From Thalassobacillus cyri (GTDB lineage Bacteria > Bacillota > Bacilli > Bacillales > Halobacillaceae): DNA of 56,965 nt. The translations under genes were made by a program, and so were the position numbers. How positions within the stretch are numbered: position 1 is the stretch's first letter; each line of letters opens with the position of its first letter. The notes below the pieces were generated by a model. The model was not told the DNA's origin, made no database searches, and saw only the letters and a list, made by a program, of their open reading frames with translations. Where the stretch lies: positions 1-56,965 of the forward strand of contig NZ_FNQR01000026.1 in the NCBI RefSeq assembly GCF_900107755.1. Direction: 5' to 3'. Shown one piece after another: positions 36,331 to 45,401 of the stretch.

Positions 36331-36544
36331 GAAGGGGCTAGGCGAGATCCCGCAGGGCTTTAGTCCGAGGAAGCTTGCCAGATCCCCCCGCAGGAAAGAA
36401 ATGAATGCGTAATCGCCTTGGGAGACACGACACGCATAAGCAGAACAGCAAAAGGGAAGGGCTCTTTCTTCCCGTTGATGGACTGCTTATGTCGCGAATG
36501 TCTAGGCGATGAAGCTTGAAAGCGAGCCGTTTCCCAGCCCATCC
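36297..36544. repeat. Composite hairpin repeat E5 (SDR-selO gap)
   Basis: 248 bp with arms GGATGGGCAGAGAAACGG (36297-36314) and CCGTTTCCCAGCCCATCC (36527-36544), 16 of 18 paired. Family landmarks GGGGAGACTCCCGC, GCGAGATCCCGCAGG and AAAGCGAGCCG are present. The centre is replaced by another inverted repeat (36412-36510), making it about twice the usual size. Confidence 0.75.
36412..36510. repeat. Inner inverted repeat nested in E5
   Basis: Left arm ATCGCCTTGGGAGACACG then ACACGCATAAGCAG (36412-36443) pairs imperfectly with CTGCTTATGTCGCGAATG then TCTAGGCGAT (36483-36510). The ~39-base loop contains its own GGGAAG...CTTCCC hairpin. Looks like a second small element inserted in the first. Confidence 0.65.
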
Positions 36545-36636
36545 CTTTCCTCTCATGGTAACGGACCCAATTACCTCGAAACTGAGTCTTCAAGTAAAGG
36601 GAGCTTAATTGTAAAATCAACGAGATTTATCAGATT

Positions 36637-36669
36637 TTAAAAAAGACAGTGGGGTTTCCACTGTCTTTG
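36637..36669 (-). terminator. Intrinsic terminator after selO
   Basis: Minus strand: AAAGACAGTGG / CCACTGTCTTT with a short loop and six T residues, starting 14 bp after the selO stop. Confidence 0.9.
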
Positions 36670-36682
36670 CATAGCTGAGTCA

Positions 36683-38149
36683 TCATGTGCCGCAATAGGT
36701 GCGGTAGGGAAATGTTGATGGCTCCGGCAGTTTGGTAAATTCCTCCTGATCAGAAGAATAAGCATAAGGATCAGAAAGAACATCTAAAAGCTTTTCCATC
36801 ACGCTATAGTCACCTTTATCTACAGCAGCCTCAAGTGCCTCTTCTACCCGATGGTTACGGGGAATAATGGAAGGGTTTACTTCCTTCATCAACTGATAAG
36901 CAGAAGTTTTCAATATCTCCTGCCGTTCTAATCTCTTCTGCCATTGTGCATACCATTGCTTGAATTCGGCCGTCCCAGCCATCGCCGTATCCTCTGGTTT
37001 ATCTAAGGTTAAAGCACGGAAGGTATTTGTATAATCGGCACGATGTTCCTTCATTATGCCGAGAAGATCCTCCACCAGCTTCTCATCACGCTCTTCCTCA
37101 TTTTGAATTCCCAGTTTCTTTCGCATACCTGTGAGCCAATGGTGGTGATACCATTTTTCATAAGTGCCAAGAATGTCTTGAGCTAATTCAACCGCCTGAT
37201 CCGGCTTTTCATGTAACAACGGTACAAGAGATTCAGCAAAACGTGCCAAGTTCCATTGGCCGATTGCGGGTTGATTCTGATAAGCATACCGGCCTTGAAC
37301 ATCGATTGAACTGAATACGGTAGCCGGATTGTATTCATCCATAAAAGCGCACGGTCCATAATCAATCGTTTCTCCACTGATGGTCATATTGTCCGTGTTC
37401 ATCACTCCATGAATAAACCCTACCAGCTGCCAATTGGCTATCAGTTCGGCCTGACGTTTGACCACTTCTTCAAACAACGTGAGGTATCGCTTTCCGTTTT
37501 GTTCCATCTCAGGAAAATGACGCTCAATAGCATAGTCAGCCAGGGCCTGGAGTTTTTCTACATCATTCAGTCTCAAAGCATATTCAAAAGTGCCGACCCG
37601 AAGATGGCTTGCAGCCACACGGGTTAATACAGCCCCAGGAAGAGGGGTCTCCCGAATGACCGTCTCTCCCGTGGTAACGACAGCAAGACTTCGGTTAGTA
37701 GGAATTCCAAGGGCGTGCATCGCTTCACTGATGATATATTCCCGCAGCATCGGTCCAAGTGTCGCCCGGCCGTCACCTCTTCGGGAAAATGGTGTCCGCC
37801 CTGATCCCTTGAGCTGAATATCGAACCGTTCACCTGAAGGTGTAATCTGCTCACCGAATAGTACAGCGCGCCCATCTCCCAACATGGTAAAATGCCCGAA
37901 TTGATGACCAGCATAAGCTTGGGCGATCGGAGCCGCATTTTCGGGCACCTGATTCCCCGCAAAAACTTCCACTCCTTCTTTTGTTTGCAATAAATCACTG
38001 TTCAACCCTAAAGTTTCTGCTAATGACTTATTGAAGATGACCAACTCCGGCGAATGAACAGTGGCAGGTTCGGCTTTTTCGTAAAATGCTTCCGGCAAAC
38101 GCGTATAACTTTTATCAAAATTCCATCCCATCTCATTAATATGTGTCAT
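36683..38149 (-). CDS. selO: Protein adenylyltransferase SelO (YdiU family)
   Basis: Pseudokinase-fold enzyme that transfers AMP to Ser, Thr or Tyr of target proteins and is linked to redox stress responses in characterised members. The 488-residue protein opens with [17 protein letters not shown] and has [43 protein letters not shown], the core [22 protein letters not shown], and the family C-terminus [10 protein letters not shown] with its conserved cysteine. It is a single gene with its own terminator, in the accessory stretch between sdaAB and fakA. Confidence 0.95.
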   Translation of the reverse strand: MTHINEMGWNFDKSYTRLPEAFYEKAEPATVHSPELVIFNKSLAETLGLNSDLLQTKEGVEVFAGNQVPENAAPIAQAYAGHQFGHFTMLGDGRAVLFGEQITPSGERFDIQLKGSGRTPFSRRGDGRATLGPMLREYIISEAMHALGIPTNRSLAVVTTGETVIRETPLPGAVLTRVAASHLRVGTFEYALRLNDVEKLQALADYAIERHFPEMEQNGKRYLTLFEEVVKRQAELIANWQLVGFIHGVMNTDNMTISGETIDYGPCAFMDEYNPATVFSSIDVQGRYAYQNQPAIGQWNLARFAESLVPLLHEKPDQAVELAQDILGTYEKWYHHHWLTGMRKKLGIQNEEERDEKLVEDLLGIMKEHRADYTNTFRALTLDKPEDTAMAGTAEFKQWYAQWQKRLERQEILKTSAYQLMKEVNPSIIPRNHRVEEALEAAVDKGDYSVMEKLLDVLSDPYAYSSDQEEFTKLPEPSTFPYRTYCGT

Positions 38150-38243
38150 TATATCTCCTTTTTCACAATGGTTTTGTGATTATCTATTCACGTATATTCT
38201 TCTACAAAAACCTAAAAATCATAGGTGTTCTTTCAATTATAAT

Positions 38244-38281
38244 GAAAAAAGGTCTAAATCTCATTTGATTTAGACCTTCTT
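38244..38281 (-). terminator. Intrinsic terminator after fakA
   Basis: Minus strand: AGAAGGTCTAAATC / GATTTAGACCTTTTTT, 6-base loop, strong T-run, about 20 bp after the fakA stop. Confidence 0.9.
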
Positions 38282-38299
38282 TAGTTTTCACACCTATTA

Positions 38300-39970
38300 T
38301 TATTCAACTGAAAAAATGAACGAGTAAATCGGCTGGCCCCCTTGATGGACCTCCACTTCAATATCTTCGAATTTTTCTTCCATAAAGGATTCAATCTTAT
38401 CGATTTCTTCCTGGGTCGCATCTTCTCCGGTCAGGACTGTCAGAATTTCATCTTCATCTTCGTCGATCATTTCTTTGAGTAATTTTTCGACAGTTATGAT
38501 TTTATCTCTATCCGTAGCTTTGATATCGCCATCTAAAATTCCCATAAAATGATCCTTTTCAATGGTCAAGCCATCAATTTGTGTATCACGGACTGCGTAG
38601 GTGATCTGCCCTGTTTTTACATGCTCCATCATCCCGGACATTTCCTGCTGATTTGTTTCAAGATCAGCTTCTGGATTGAACGCCAAAAGCGCGCTCATCC
38701 CTTGAGGAATTGACTTGCTCGGGATCACAGCAACATTGTCTTCGGCAAGATCAGCCGCCTGCTCCGCAGCCATCACGATATTTTTATTGTTAGGCAGAAT
38801 CACTACGTTCTTCGCATGTGCCTGGCTGATAGCTTCAGAAATATCCTGCGTGCTTGGATTCATCGTCTGACCGCCCTGGATGACAACCGTAGCGCCTAGG
38901 CTTTCGAACATTTTTTTAAGTCCTTCACCCATGGATACAGTAATAATGCCGTATTCCGCTTTCTCTTTCGGCTGGTGCTTTTTATTCCCTTTTTTGTCGC
39001 CGACGATGGATGTATGCTGTTCGCGCATATTTTCGATTTTCATGTTCACAAGGCTTCCGTAGCGCTGACCAAGTGTCATCGCTTCACCCGGATATTCTAC
39101 ATGAACATGTACTTTAATCAGTTCATCATCGGATACCACAAGCAGAGAATCTCCCATTTCGCTCAACTCATTACGGAATATATCTTCGTCATAGGGATTT
39201 TCCTGAAGCTTGTCTTCTTCGAATTTGACCATGAATTCTGTGCAGTAGCCGAATTCGATATCTTCAGTATTCATAAAATCCTGGGCAAGTTTATGATGCT
39301 CTGCATTCACCATTTCGTTCATGGAAGAAGAACTTACCGGTTCTGGTAACGTTTCACCTTTCAGGTTGGCAAGGAACCCTTCATAGATCGTCACCAGGCC
39401 TTGTCCGCCGCTGTCTACAACGCCTACTTCCTTCAGGACAGGAAGAAGATCCGGAGTTCGTTTTAAAGATGCCTTGGCCTCTTTAACGACTTCCTCCAGA
39501 AAAGCGATCATATCTTCTTCTTTTTTCGCTGCTTTGACAGCCGCTTCTGCTGATTCTTTTGCTACTGTTAAAATTGTCCCTTCAACCGGCTTCATCACTG
39601 CTTTATATGCAGTTTCAACTCCGGACTGCAACGCCTGAGCGAACTCCTTTGTATTACATGAGTCTTTTTGAGCAAGTTCTTTTCCGAAGCCACGGAATAA
39701 TTGAGACAGGATGACACCTGAGTTCCCACGTGCACCCATTAATAAACCTTTCGCCAGCGCCTGGGCTACATCCCCGGTATGATTATTCTCCACATTTCTT
39801 ACCTCATTGGCACCTGAAGTCATTGATAAATTCATATTCGTACCTGTATCACCATCAGGAACGGGAAAGACGTTCAATGCATCGATCGTATCAGCGTTGT
39901 TAGTCAGATGCTGCGCGCCTGCCAGCACCATTTCTCCGAACGTTTTGCCGTCCAACATTTTAACCGTCAC
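38300..39970 (-). CDS. fakA: Fatty acid kinase catalytic subunit FakA (YloV)
   Basis: DAK2-domain ATP-binding subunit of fatty acid kinase; with a FakB (DegV-type) protein it phosphorylates exogenous fatty acids for PlsX/PlsY. The 556-residue protein has the nucleotide site NVFPVPDGDTGTNMNLSM, GARGNSGVILSQLFRGF, a middle domain and a C-terminal DegV-like region. The GTG start at 39970 has AGGAGG 8 bp upstream. It follows yloU by 45 bp. It complements the nearby plsX and fab genes. Confidence 0.94.
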   Translation of the reverse strand: MTVKMLDGKTFGEMVLAGAQHLTNNADTIDALNVFPVPDGDTGTNMNLSMTSGANEVRNVENNHTGDVAQALAKGLLMGARGNSGVILSQLFRGFGKELAQKDSCNTKEFAQALQSGVETAYKAVMKPVEGTILTVAKESAEAAVKAAKKEEDMIAFLEEVVKEAKASLKRTPDLLPVLKEVGVVDSGGQGLVTIYEGFLANLKGETLPEPVSSSSMNEMVNAEHHKLAQDFMNTEDIEFGYCTEFMVKFEEDKLQENPYDEDIFRNELSEMGDSLLVVSDDELIKVHVHVEYPGEAMTLGQRYGSLVNMKIENMREQHTSIVGDKKGNKKHQPKEKAEYGIITVSMGEGLKKMFESLGATVVIQGGQTMNPSTQDISEAISQAHAKNVVILPNNKNIVMAAEQAADLAEDNVAVIPSKSIPQGMSALLAFNPEADLETNQQEMSGMMEHVKTGQITYAVRDTQIDGLTIEKDHFMGILDGDIKATDRDKIITVEKLLKEMIDEDEDEILTVLTGEDATQEEIDKIESFMEEKFEDIEVEVHQGGQPIYSFIFSVE

Positions 39971-40015
39971 ACCTGCTTCCTCCTCTATATCTGCTAGTTT
40001 TTCTGTTTGATTGGA

Positions 40016-40378
40016 TTATTCAGCGGAAACGCGAACACCTTGAATATAGATGTTCACAGAGTTTACGGATAATCCCACTGTCTTATTCAATGTATATTTC
40101 ACTTGAGATTGGACGTTATGCGCAACTTCGGAAATCTTCGTACCGTAGCTGACGATAATGTACATATCGATATGCAGCGTGTCTTCTTCCTGTCTGACCA
40201 CCACGCCTTTGGAAAAATTCTCTTTTCTAAGAATCTCCGCGATACCGTCACGCAGTTGGCTTTTGGAAGCCATCCCTACGATTCCGTAGCATTCGACTGC
40301 GGCTCCACCTGCAATAGTAGAAATAACTTCGTTACTGATTGTTACTTGACCATATTTGGTATTCATATTAACAGACAT
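40016..40378 (-). CDS. yloU: Asp23/Gls24 family protein YloU
   Basis: A 120-residue alkaline-shock-type envelope protein. The family signature lies in GQVTISNEVISTIAGGAAVECYGIVGM and VSYGTKISEVAHNVQSQVKYTLNKTVGL. The cellular role is not settled; yloU-yloV are linked throughout Bacilli. It has a strong GAAGGAGG ribosome site and its own promoter. Confidence 0.94.
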   Translation of the reverse strand: MSVNMNTKYGQVTISNEVISTIAGGAAVECYGIVGMASKSQLRDGIAEILRKENFSKGVVVRQEEDTLHIDMYIIVSYGTKISEVAHNVQSQVKYTLNKTVGLSVNSVNIYIQGVRVSAE

Positions 40379-40415
40379 GATGATCCTCCTTCGTCCCTAT
40401 AAGATTATTCCCTAT

Positions 40416-40444
40416 ATTATAACACATTCTCAAGTATGCAAGGA
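40416..40444 (-). promoter_or_regulatory. Extended -10 promoter of yloU-fakA
   Basis: Minus strand: TGT then TATAAT (40416-40421), preceded 17 bp upstream by a weak -35 box TCCTTG (40439-40444). Confidence 0.55.
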
Positions 40445-40565
40445 TTATCGCTTAACTCCTTAACTCGTAGAGGCACCCGTAGATTAAAGATTGCCCCTAT
40501 AATACTTTGGATTAATTACTCCGTTCTGTCAAGTGAAAATTCTTGATATAATTTAACAGCAATTA

Positions 40566-40594
40566 TTGCAATCCACTGTCCATTATGATACATT
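40566..40594 (+). promoter_or_regulatory. Sigma-A promoter of rpmB
   Basis: Plus strand: TTGCAA (40566-40571), 17-bp spacer, TACATT (40589-40594). A second TATAAT at 40547-40552 with a poor -35 box may be an additional start. Confidence 0.6.
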
Positions 40595-40640
40595 GTATAA
40601 GTATTTCAAGATAGACTTGTAAGCACTAGGAGGGATTACC

Positions 40641-40829
40641 ATGGGACGTAAATGTGTTGTAACAGGACGCAAAACCACTTCAGGTAACAATCGTTCACAC
40701 GCAATGAACGCTAATAAACGTAATTTCAAGGCTAACGTACAAAAAGTACGCATTTTGGTTGACGGCAAGCCTAAAAAAGTTTATGTATCTGCCCGTGCAC
40801 TTAAATCTGGTAAAGTAACGCGCGTATAA
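40641..40829 (+). CDS. rpmB: 50S ribosomal protein L28
   Basis: A 62-residue ribosomal protein with the full L28 pattern: [22 protein letters not shown], then [26 protein letters not shown]. Only one cysteine is present, so this is the zinc-free form. The gene is on the plus strand, divergent from yloU and convergent with spoVM, as in B. subtilis, with AGGAGG upstream. Confidence 0.98.
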   Translation: MGRKCVVTGRKTTSGNNRSHAMNANKRNFKANVQKVRILVDGKPKKVYVSARALKSGKVTRV

Positions 40830-40908
40830 TTACGCAGAACTGCGCCTGCATATATCCGGGCGCATATCATTTACTTTAACACGGGAAATCATTTACACTT
40901 TTAAAGTA

Positions 40909-40942
40909 CAAAAAAAGCACCCTGCGCCGGGGTGCTTTTTTT
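40909..40942. terminator. Bidirectional terminator between rpmB and spoVM
   Basis: AAAAAAAGCACCC / GGGTGCTTTTTTT with an 8-base G/C-rich loop, placed between two convergent genes; T-runs are strong on both strands. Confidence 0.92.
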
Positions 40943-40943
40943 G

Positions 40944-41024
40944 TTACCCTTTTTTAAAGGTTCCTATGACAGCTCTTACGAAGCCACCAATGAATTTTGG
41001 GAGTTTAATGGTATAAAATTTCAA
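40944..41024 (-). CDS. spoVM: Stage V sporulation protein SpoVM
   Basis: A 26-residue amphipathic peptide beginning (M)KFYTIKLPKFIGGFVR, almost the same as B. subtilis SpoVM. It recognises the convex forespore membrane and recruits SpoIVA to start coat assembly. The start is TTG at 41024, with AGAGGAGG 8 bp upstream; no ATG is available in frame. The conserved Pro9 is present. The stop lies just before the bidirectional terminator. It follows thiN by 59 bp and precedes convergent rpmB, the conserved order. It is too short for usual gene finders. Confidence 0.93.
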   Translation of the reverse strand: MKFYTIKLPKFIGGFVRAVIGTFKKG

Positions 41025-41067
41025 TGAGTCCCCCTCCTCTTTCCCAAATCACTACTTGCAGACAAGC

Positions 41068-41092
41068 TGTATGGTGCGTGCGCTCAACTATC
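41068..41092 (-). promoter_or_regulatory. Possible sigma-E promoter of spoVM
   Basis: Minus strand: CATACA (41068-41073) matches the sigma-E -10 core. GATAGTT (41086-41092) is a possible -35 element, but the spacing is about 2 bp shorter than usual. spoVM is transcribed by sigma-E in B. subtilis. Confidence 0.35.
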
Positions 41093-41731
41093 TCGACTCC
41101 TTATTAACAATAGTATGCCTTGGCTGTATGAAAAAGTACCAGATTCTTTAACAAGCTTGTTTGACATGCAGAGAGTCGACCCGATTGGCAGATTTTTATT
41201 TTCAAGCGGGTAATAAAAACCTTGAAGCGTCAGATTCTCTACTGTCAACGACATGGGAATGAATGATATATAAGGGTAGCTGTTATTTTTCTTTACCTGA
41301 TGTTCTCCTGGAGTAGTCAGTTCGATATGGTTCTGCTTATCGATAATGATTGCTTTGATTTTAGCCCGCTCCGTCTGGTGAAGCAAGTGGATATTAGCCA
41401 GGGTATGGTCGATACGTCCGCCGGTAACTCCAAATAAATAGATTTCGTCAGGCTGTTCTTTGATCGCTGCTTTGATTGCAAGTTCTAAATCCGTATCATC
41501 TTTTTCCTCTGGGTAGACCTCCGTAACAGCTGCATACCCTCTTATTTCTCCGAGGCGATTTTCCGTGACCGAGTCAAAATCCCCGATCGCCAATTGCATC
41601 GGAATTTCTTGTTCATAAAGTACTTCGGCTCCCTGGTCCGCACCGATCCAAATCATTCTTTCTTCATGGTATGCTTTTAATTCAGGGATATACCGCTTCG
41701 GCCCTCCCCCGACAATTGCAATTCGTTTCAT
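41084..41731 (-). CDS. thiN: Thiamine pyrophosphokinase
   Basis: Makes thiamine pyrophosphate from thiamine and ATP. The 215-residue protein has MKRIAIVGGGP, the IGADQGAEVL stretch, AIGDFDSV, EKDDTDLELAI and FGVTGGRIDHTLANIHLL, all typical. The ATG at 41731 has TAGGAG 8 bp upstream; the longer frame to 41764 runs into the rpe terminator. No thiamine riboswitch was seen; it lies downstream of rpe. Confidence 0.95.
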   Translation of the reverse strand: MKRIAIVGGGPKRYIPELKAYHEERMIWIGADQGAEVLYEQEIPMQLAIGDFDSVTENRLGEIRGYAAVTEVYPEEKDDTDLELAIKAAIKEQPDEIYLFGVTGGRIDHTLANIHLLHQTERAKIKAIIIDKQNHIELTTPGEHQVKKNNSYPYISFIPMSLTVENLTLQGFYYPLENKNLPIGSTLCMSNKLVKESGTFSYSQGILLLIRSRDS

Positions 41732-41749
41732 CTGCAACACTCCTAACGG

Positions 41750-41774
41750 AAAACAGCCGCACAATGTGCGGCTG
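41750..41774 (-). terminator. Terminator hairpin after rpe
   Basis: Minus strand: perfect palindrome CAGCCGCACA / TGTGCGGCTG with almost no loop, followed by four T residues, 9 bp after the rpe stop and immediately before the thiN ribosome site. It probably attenuates rather than isolates thiN. Confidence 0.7.
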
Positions 41775-41782
41775 GCATAGTT

Positions 41783-42433
41783 TTAATAAGTATTCTTTAT
41801 TGCTTCAATGGCTGCTTTTCTGTCTTTCTTGTTAAAAACAGCACTTCCGGCAACGAGAACATCAGCGCCAGCCTCGACACAAGTCTTGGCCGTCTCTGAA
41901 TTAACCCCTCCATCAATTTCAATTTCAAATGATAGGTCCATTTCTTTTCTCCAGTCAGCAATCTGCTGAATTTTCGGTACTACTGATTCAATGAATGACT
42001 GACCGCCGAAGCCAGGATTGACCGTCATGAGTAAAACAAGATCGACATCAGGAAGAATTGGCTTAATCGCTTCAGCTGGGGTAGCAGGATTGATGACGAC
42101 CCCCGCTTTTACTCCATGGCTTTTTATTAACTGGAGCGTCCGGTGCAGGTGCACATTAGCTTCCTGATGTACAGTTATAATATCTGCACCGGCTTTAGCA
42201 AAAGCTTCGATATATTGTTCGGCATTCTCAATCATCAGATGGACATCCAAAGGCAGGTCTGTAACTGGACGTACGGCGTCGACAATTAAAGGACCGATCG
42301 TGATGTTGGGAACAAAATGACCATCCATGACATCTATATGGATATAGTCCGCTCCCCCGTCTACCACTTCCTGAATTTCCTGTCCCAGTTTTGCAAAATC
42401 TGCGGATAATATAGAAGGTGCTATTTTTGTCAT
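41783..42433 (-). CDS. rpe: Ribulose-phosphate 3-epimerase
   Basis: Pentose phosphate pathway enzyme interconverting ribulose-5-phosphate and xylulose-5-phosphate. The 216-residue TIM barrel has [33 protein letters not shown] (metal His and Asp), [15 protein letters not shown] and EIDGGVN. It is 4 bp after rsgA. Confidence 0.97.
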   Translation of the reverse strand: MTKIAPSILSADFAKLGQEIQEVVDGGADYIHIDVMDGHFVPNITIGPLIVDAVRPVTDLPLDVHLMIENAEQYIEAFAKAGADIITVHQEANVHLHRTLQLIKSHGVKAGVVINPATPAEAIKPILPDVDLVLLMTVNPGFGGQSFIESVVPKIQQIADWRKEMDLSFEIEIDGGVNSETAKTCVEAGADVLVAGSAVFNKKDRKAAIEAIKNTY

Positions 42434-42437
42434 TGTT

Positions 42438-43313
42438 TCAATACCTCGGCTTTCTCGTTTGTATTTCTTCTAAAAATTGTAAGTAATGTTCGTAGCGCTG
42501 ACTGGCTATTTCCCCATTATCAACAGCAGCCTTCACCGCGCATTTCGGCTCTTTTTTATGAAGACATCCCCGGAATTTGCATAAGTGTTGCACTTCCCTG
42601 AACTCCGGGAAGCATTCCGGCAGCTGATCCTCTTCAAGCTCCTGGAATTCCAGTGAACTGAAACCAGGGGTGTCCGCTACTAATCCTCCGGCAATTTCAA
42701 ATAATTCCACATGCCTGGTGGTGTGTTTTCCTCGGCCAAGACTTTCAGAAATCTCATTCGTTTCAATATCCAATTCCGGGTCCAGGTGATTCAGCAAGGT
42801 GGATTTGCCGACGCCTGACTGGCCGGCAACGACCGTGATTTTACCTGTAAGGTGTGATTGGATTTCCTCAAGCGCTATGTCTTTGTCCTTCGATGTCAAT
42901 ATGACCGTATAACCCGCCTGCTGATAGAGCTCCTGGAAGGCATGTATGTCTCCTTCTTCCTTTGACCCGTCTACTTTTGATATGACAATCAATGGCTCTA
43001 TCCGGTTAGCTTCCACCAGCACAAGAAACCGATCGAGGAGTAAAGGATTGAATGCCGGGTCTTTTGCAGAGGTCATGATCAATGCCTGGTCGACATTAGC
43101 GACGGGCGGCCTTACTAATTCATTTTTGCGTTTTCCGATAGAAAGGACGTACCCTTCTTTCTGGTTATCCGCTTCAAAGGTGACTTCATCCCCCACCAAA
43201 GGGGTGATCTTTTGTTTACGGAACACCCCTCTGCCTTTACATTGATACACTTTCCCTTCGGAATAGACATAATAGAAGCCACTCAATGCTTTTGTGATTT
43301 TTCCTACCGGCAT
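42438..43313 (-). CDS. rsgA: Ribosome small-subunit-dependent GTPase RsgA (YloQ)
   Basis: Circularly permuted GTPase that checks maturation of the 30S decoding centre. The 291-residue protein has an N-terminal OB fold ([13 protein letters not shown]), G4-like ISKVDGS, G1 [15 protein letters not shown]3 DTPGFSSLE, and a C-terminal zinc finger with Cys and His in [14 protein letters not shown]. It lies 12 bp after prkC, and in Bacillus it is a reported target of the PrkC kinase. Confidence 0.97.
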   Translation of the reverse strand: MPVGKITKALSGFYYVYSEGKVYQCKGRGVFRKQKITPLVGDEVTFEADNQKEGYVLSIGKRKNELVRPPVANVDQALIMTSAKDPAFNPLLLDRFLVLVEANRIEPLIVISKVDGSKEEGDIHAFQELYQQAGYTVILTSKDKDIALEEIQSHLTGKITVVAGQSGVGKSTLLNHLDPELDIETNEISESLGRGKHTTRHVELFEIAGGLVADTPGFSSLEFQELEEDQLPECFPEFREVQHLCKFRGCLHKKEPKCAVKAAVDNGEIASQRYEHYLQFLEEIQTRKPRY

Positions 43314-43325
43314 TATTTCACCATC

Positions 43326-45401
43326 CTAATACTGAATCGTTTGTTCCTCGTAGATTTCGCCGTCCCGGAGGACTCGATAACTGGCCTCTGAACCAGGAGC
43401 TATACTCATTTCAACCTTGAATTCCGTATCTTCCGTAATGGTCGCTTTTTCGTATACCTCTTCCCCATTGGAATCATTATCCTGCACATAAATGATCACT
43501 TCCTGTCCAGGTGGTTCTTCTTCTGGAGGGTTGTCTTTATTTTCACCATCCTGGTTTTCTCCATCCGGATTCTCATCGTCCTGTTCCGGATTGTCCTGGT
43601 TTTGCGTTTCATCTTCAGGAGGTTCATATTTCACCGTAACTGTTTCGGTGTGGGTACGTGGTTTGGCCTCCGGTCCCATAGAGACAACGATCGTAACGGT
43701 TGACCCTTGCTCCACTGTCCCTGATGAAGGATCCTGAGACATTACCTTTCCTTTACCTGTGTTATCCGAATATGCTTGCTGTACTTCTACATCTAAGTTG
43801 TTTTCTTCTAAATAGGACTCCGCTTCAGACTGGGTATACCCAATTAAAGATTTTAATTCGACAGGAGGAGGTCCTTTACTTACCGTAAACACAATTTGTG
43901 TGCCTTCAGGGACAACTTCTTGGCCTTCCTGTGGAATCTGATCCATGATGATCCCTTTTTCATATTCGGTAGAGTATTCCTCAAAAGTCCTTATATTGGA
44001 AAAGCCTTTCGCTTCTAATTCCGCTTTCTTTTGTTCATAATTTTCACCGACATAGTCTCCGAACGTAGTTTTTTCTTTTCCGTCGCTGGAGTAAACAGTG
44101 ACGGTTGCACCTTCTTTGATCGTTTCGCCCGCTTCTGGATCCGTTCTGACTACATACCCTTCTTCCACTGTATCAGAAAAAACGGTTTCTCTTTCTACCT
44201 GAAGGTTCAAATTTCTAAGTTCACTATATGCTTCTTCATATTCCATACCCGTGACATCAATCATTTCGACGTCTTTCGGCTCTATTAATCCTGGAACAAA
44301 TAAAGCCGCTGCCCCTGCAGCTAACAGAATTAGAAATATGGTTAATAGCCATGGCCAGACCTTCTTTTTCTTTTTCTTTTTTTCTTTTTTCTTGACCGGC
44401 TGGCTCTTTTTTTTATCAGCCACGACTTCTACTGGCTTTGTGGCATGGCTTTTGCCGTTGGTATGGACAATCGTTTCATCATTATGGTTATTTTCAAACG
44501 CCTCTTTTGTAATGACTGGTATCGCCTTCGTTTTCTCATCCAAATCATCTTCGATCACAAAAGGGGCTTCATCGATTCGTGCAGGATCCAATGCGGTCTC
44601 CATATCATCTTCCATCTCATGTACATTCGCATAACGTTGGAGAGGATCCTTAGCTGTCGCTTTCAATACGACATTCTCGACACTTTGTGGTAGATCAGGG
44701 TTCCATCTTTTCAATGATGGTGTATCATTTTGCAAATGTTTCAATGCCACAGATACAGCAGACTCACCTGAGAACGGAAGACGTCCTGTCAATAGCTCGA
44801 ACATGACGATGCCCATGGAATAAATATCTGATTTTTTAGTAGCGACCCCACCTCTTGCCTGTTCTGGTGAGAGATAGTGGACGGAACCTAGAATAGAGTT
44901 GGTCTGAGTTAACGCTGTAGCGCTTAGAGCCATGGCAATCCCAAAATCGGTGACTTTCACTTGACCGTAATGGTCGATTAGAATATTTTCTGGTTTGATA
45001 TCCCGATGAACGATTTCGTTATCATGTGCATGAGCGATGGCGGAAGTGACTTGCCGCATAATATCAATAGCCTCGGTAACTTCCACAGGACTATGAAGCT
45101 GTATGTATTTTTTTAACGTCATCCCGTCAATGTGTTCCATCACCATATAATAGATATCGTCTTCTTCACCAACATCGTAGATATTGACGATATTCGGATG
45201 AGAGAGGCTGGTGGCCGATTGAGCTTCCCGGTGGAACCGGGCGATGAATTCCTCATCATTACCGTACTCCAGCCGCAGTACCTTAATCGCTACTTCGCGT
45301 TCCAGAATCGTATCTTTTCCCAGGTAGACATTCGCCATCCCGCCGCCGCCGATCATCTCTTTGATCAAATATCGTTCGTTCAACAGGCGGTTGTTCAGCA
45401 T
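43326..45401 (-). CDS. prkC: Serine/threonine protein kinase PrkC with PASTA repeats
   Basis: Membrane kinase that senses muropeptides and cell-wall state, acting in germination, stationary phase and division control. The 691-residue protein has an N-terminal kinase domain (GGGGMANVY loop, K40, D134 in HRDIKPEN, DFG at 152), a Lys-rich stop before one membrane helix (about 350-370), three PASTA repeats, and then an unusual ~50-residue tract rich in Glu, Asp, Asn, Gln and Pro plus a C-terminal beta-rich domain of about 50 residues. The start overlaps the prpC stop by one base. Confidence 0.96.
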   Translation of the reverse strand: MLNNRLLNERYLIKEMIGGGGMANVYLGKDTILEREVAIKVLRLEYGNDEEFIARFHREAQSATSLSHPNIVNIYDVGEEDDIYYMVMEHIDGMTLKKYIQLHSPVEVTEAIDIMRQVTSAIAHAHDNEIVHRDIKPENILIDHYGQVKVTDFGIAMALSATALTQTNSILGSVHYLSPEQARGGVATKKSDIYSMGIVMFELLTGRLPFSGESAVSVALKHLQNDTPSLKRWNPDLPQSVENVVLKATAKDPLQRYANVHEMEDDMETALDPARIDEAPFVIEDDLDEKTKAIPVITKEAFENNHNDETIVHTNGKSHATKPVEVVADKKKSQPVKKKEKKKKKKKVWPWLLTIFLILLAAGAAALFVPGLIEPKDVEMIDVTGMEYEEAYSELRNLNLQVERETVFSDTVEEGYVVRTDPEAGETIKEGATVTVYSSDGKEKTTFGDYVGENYEQKKAELEAKGFSNIRTFEEYSTEYEKGIIMDQIPQEGQEVVPEGTQIVFTVSKGPPPVELKSLIGYTQSEAESYLEENNLDVEVQQAYSDNTGKGKVMSQDPSSGTVEQGSTVTIVVSMGPEAKPRTHTETVTVKYEPPEDETQNQDNPEQDDENPDGENQDGENKDNPPEEEPPGQEVIIYVQDNDSNGEEVYEKATITEDTEFKVEMSIAPGSEASYRVLRDGEIYEEQTIQY

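Noticed and set aside
36082-36620. Several short open frames in the SDR-selO gap
   Set aside because: All lie in repeat E4/E5 sequence, lack ribosome sites and have no recognisable protein features.
41732-41782. Thiamine pyrophosphate riboswitch before thiN
   Set aside because: Only the rpe terminator hairpin fits in this space; no aptamer motif.
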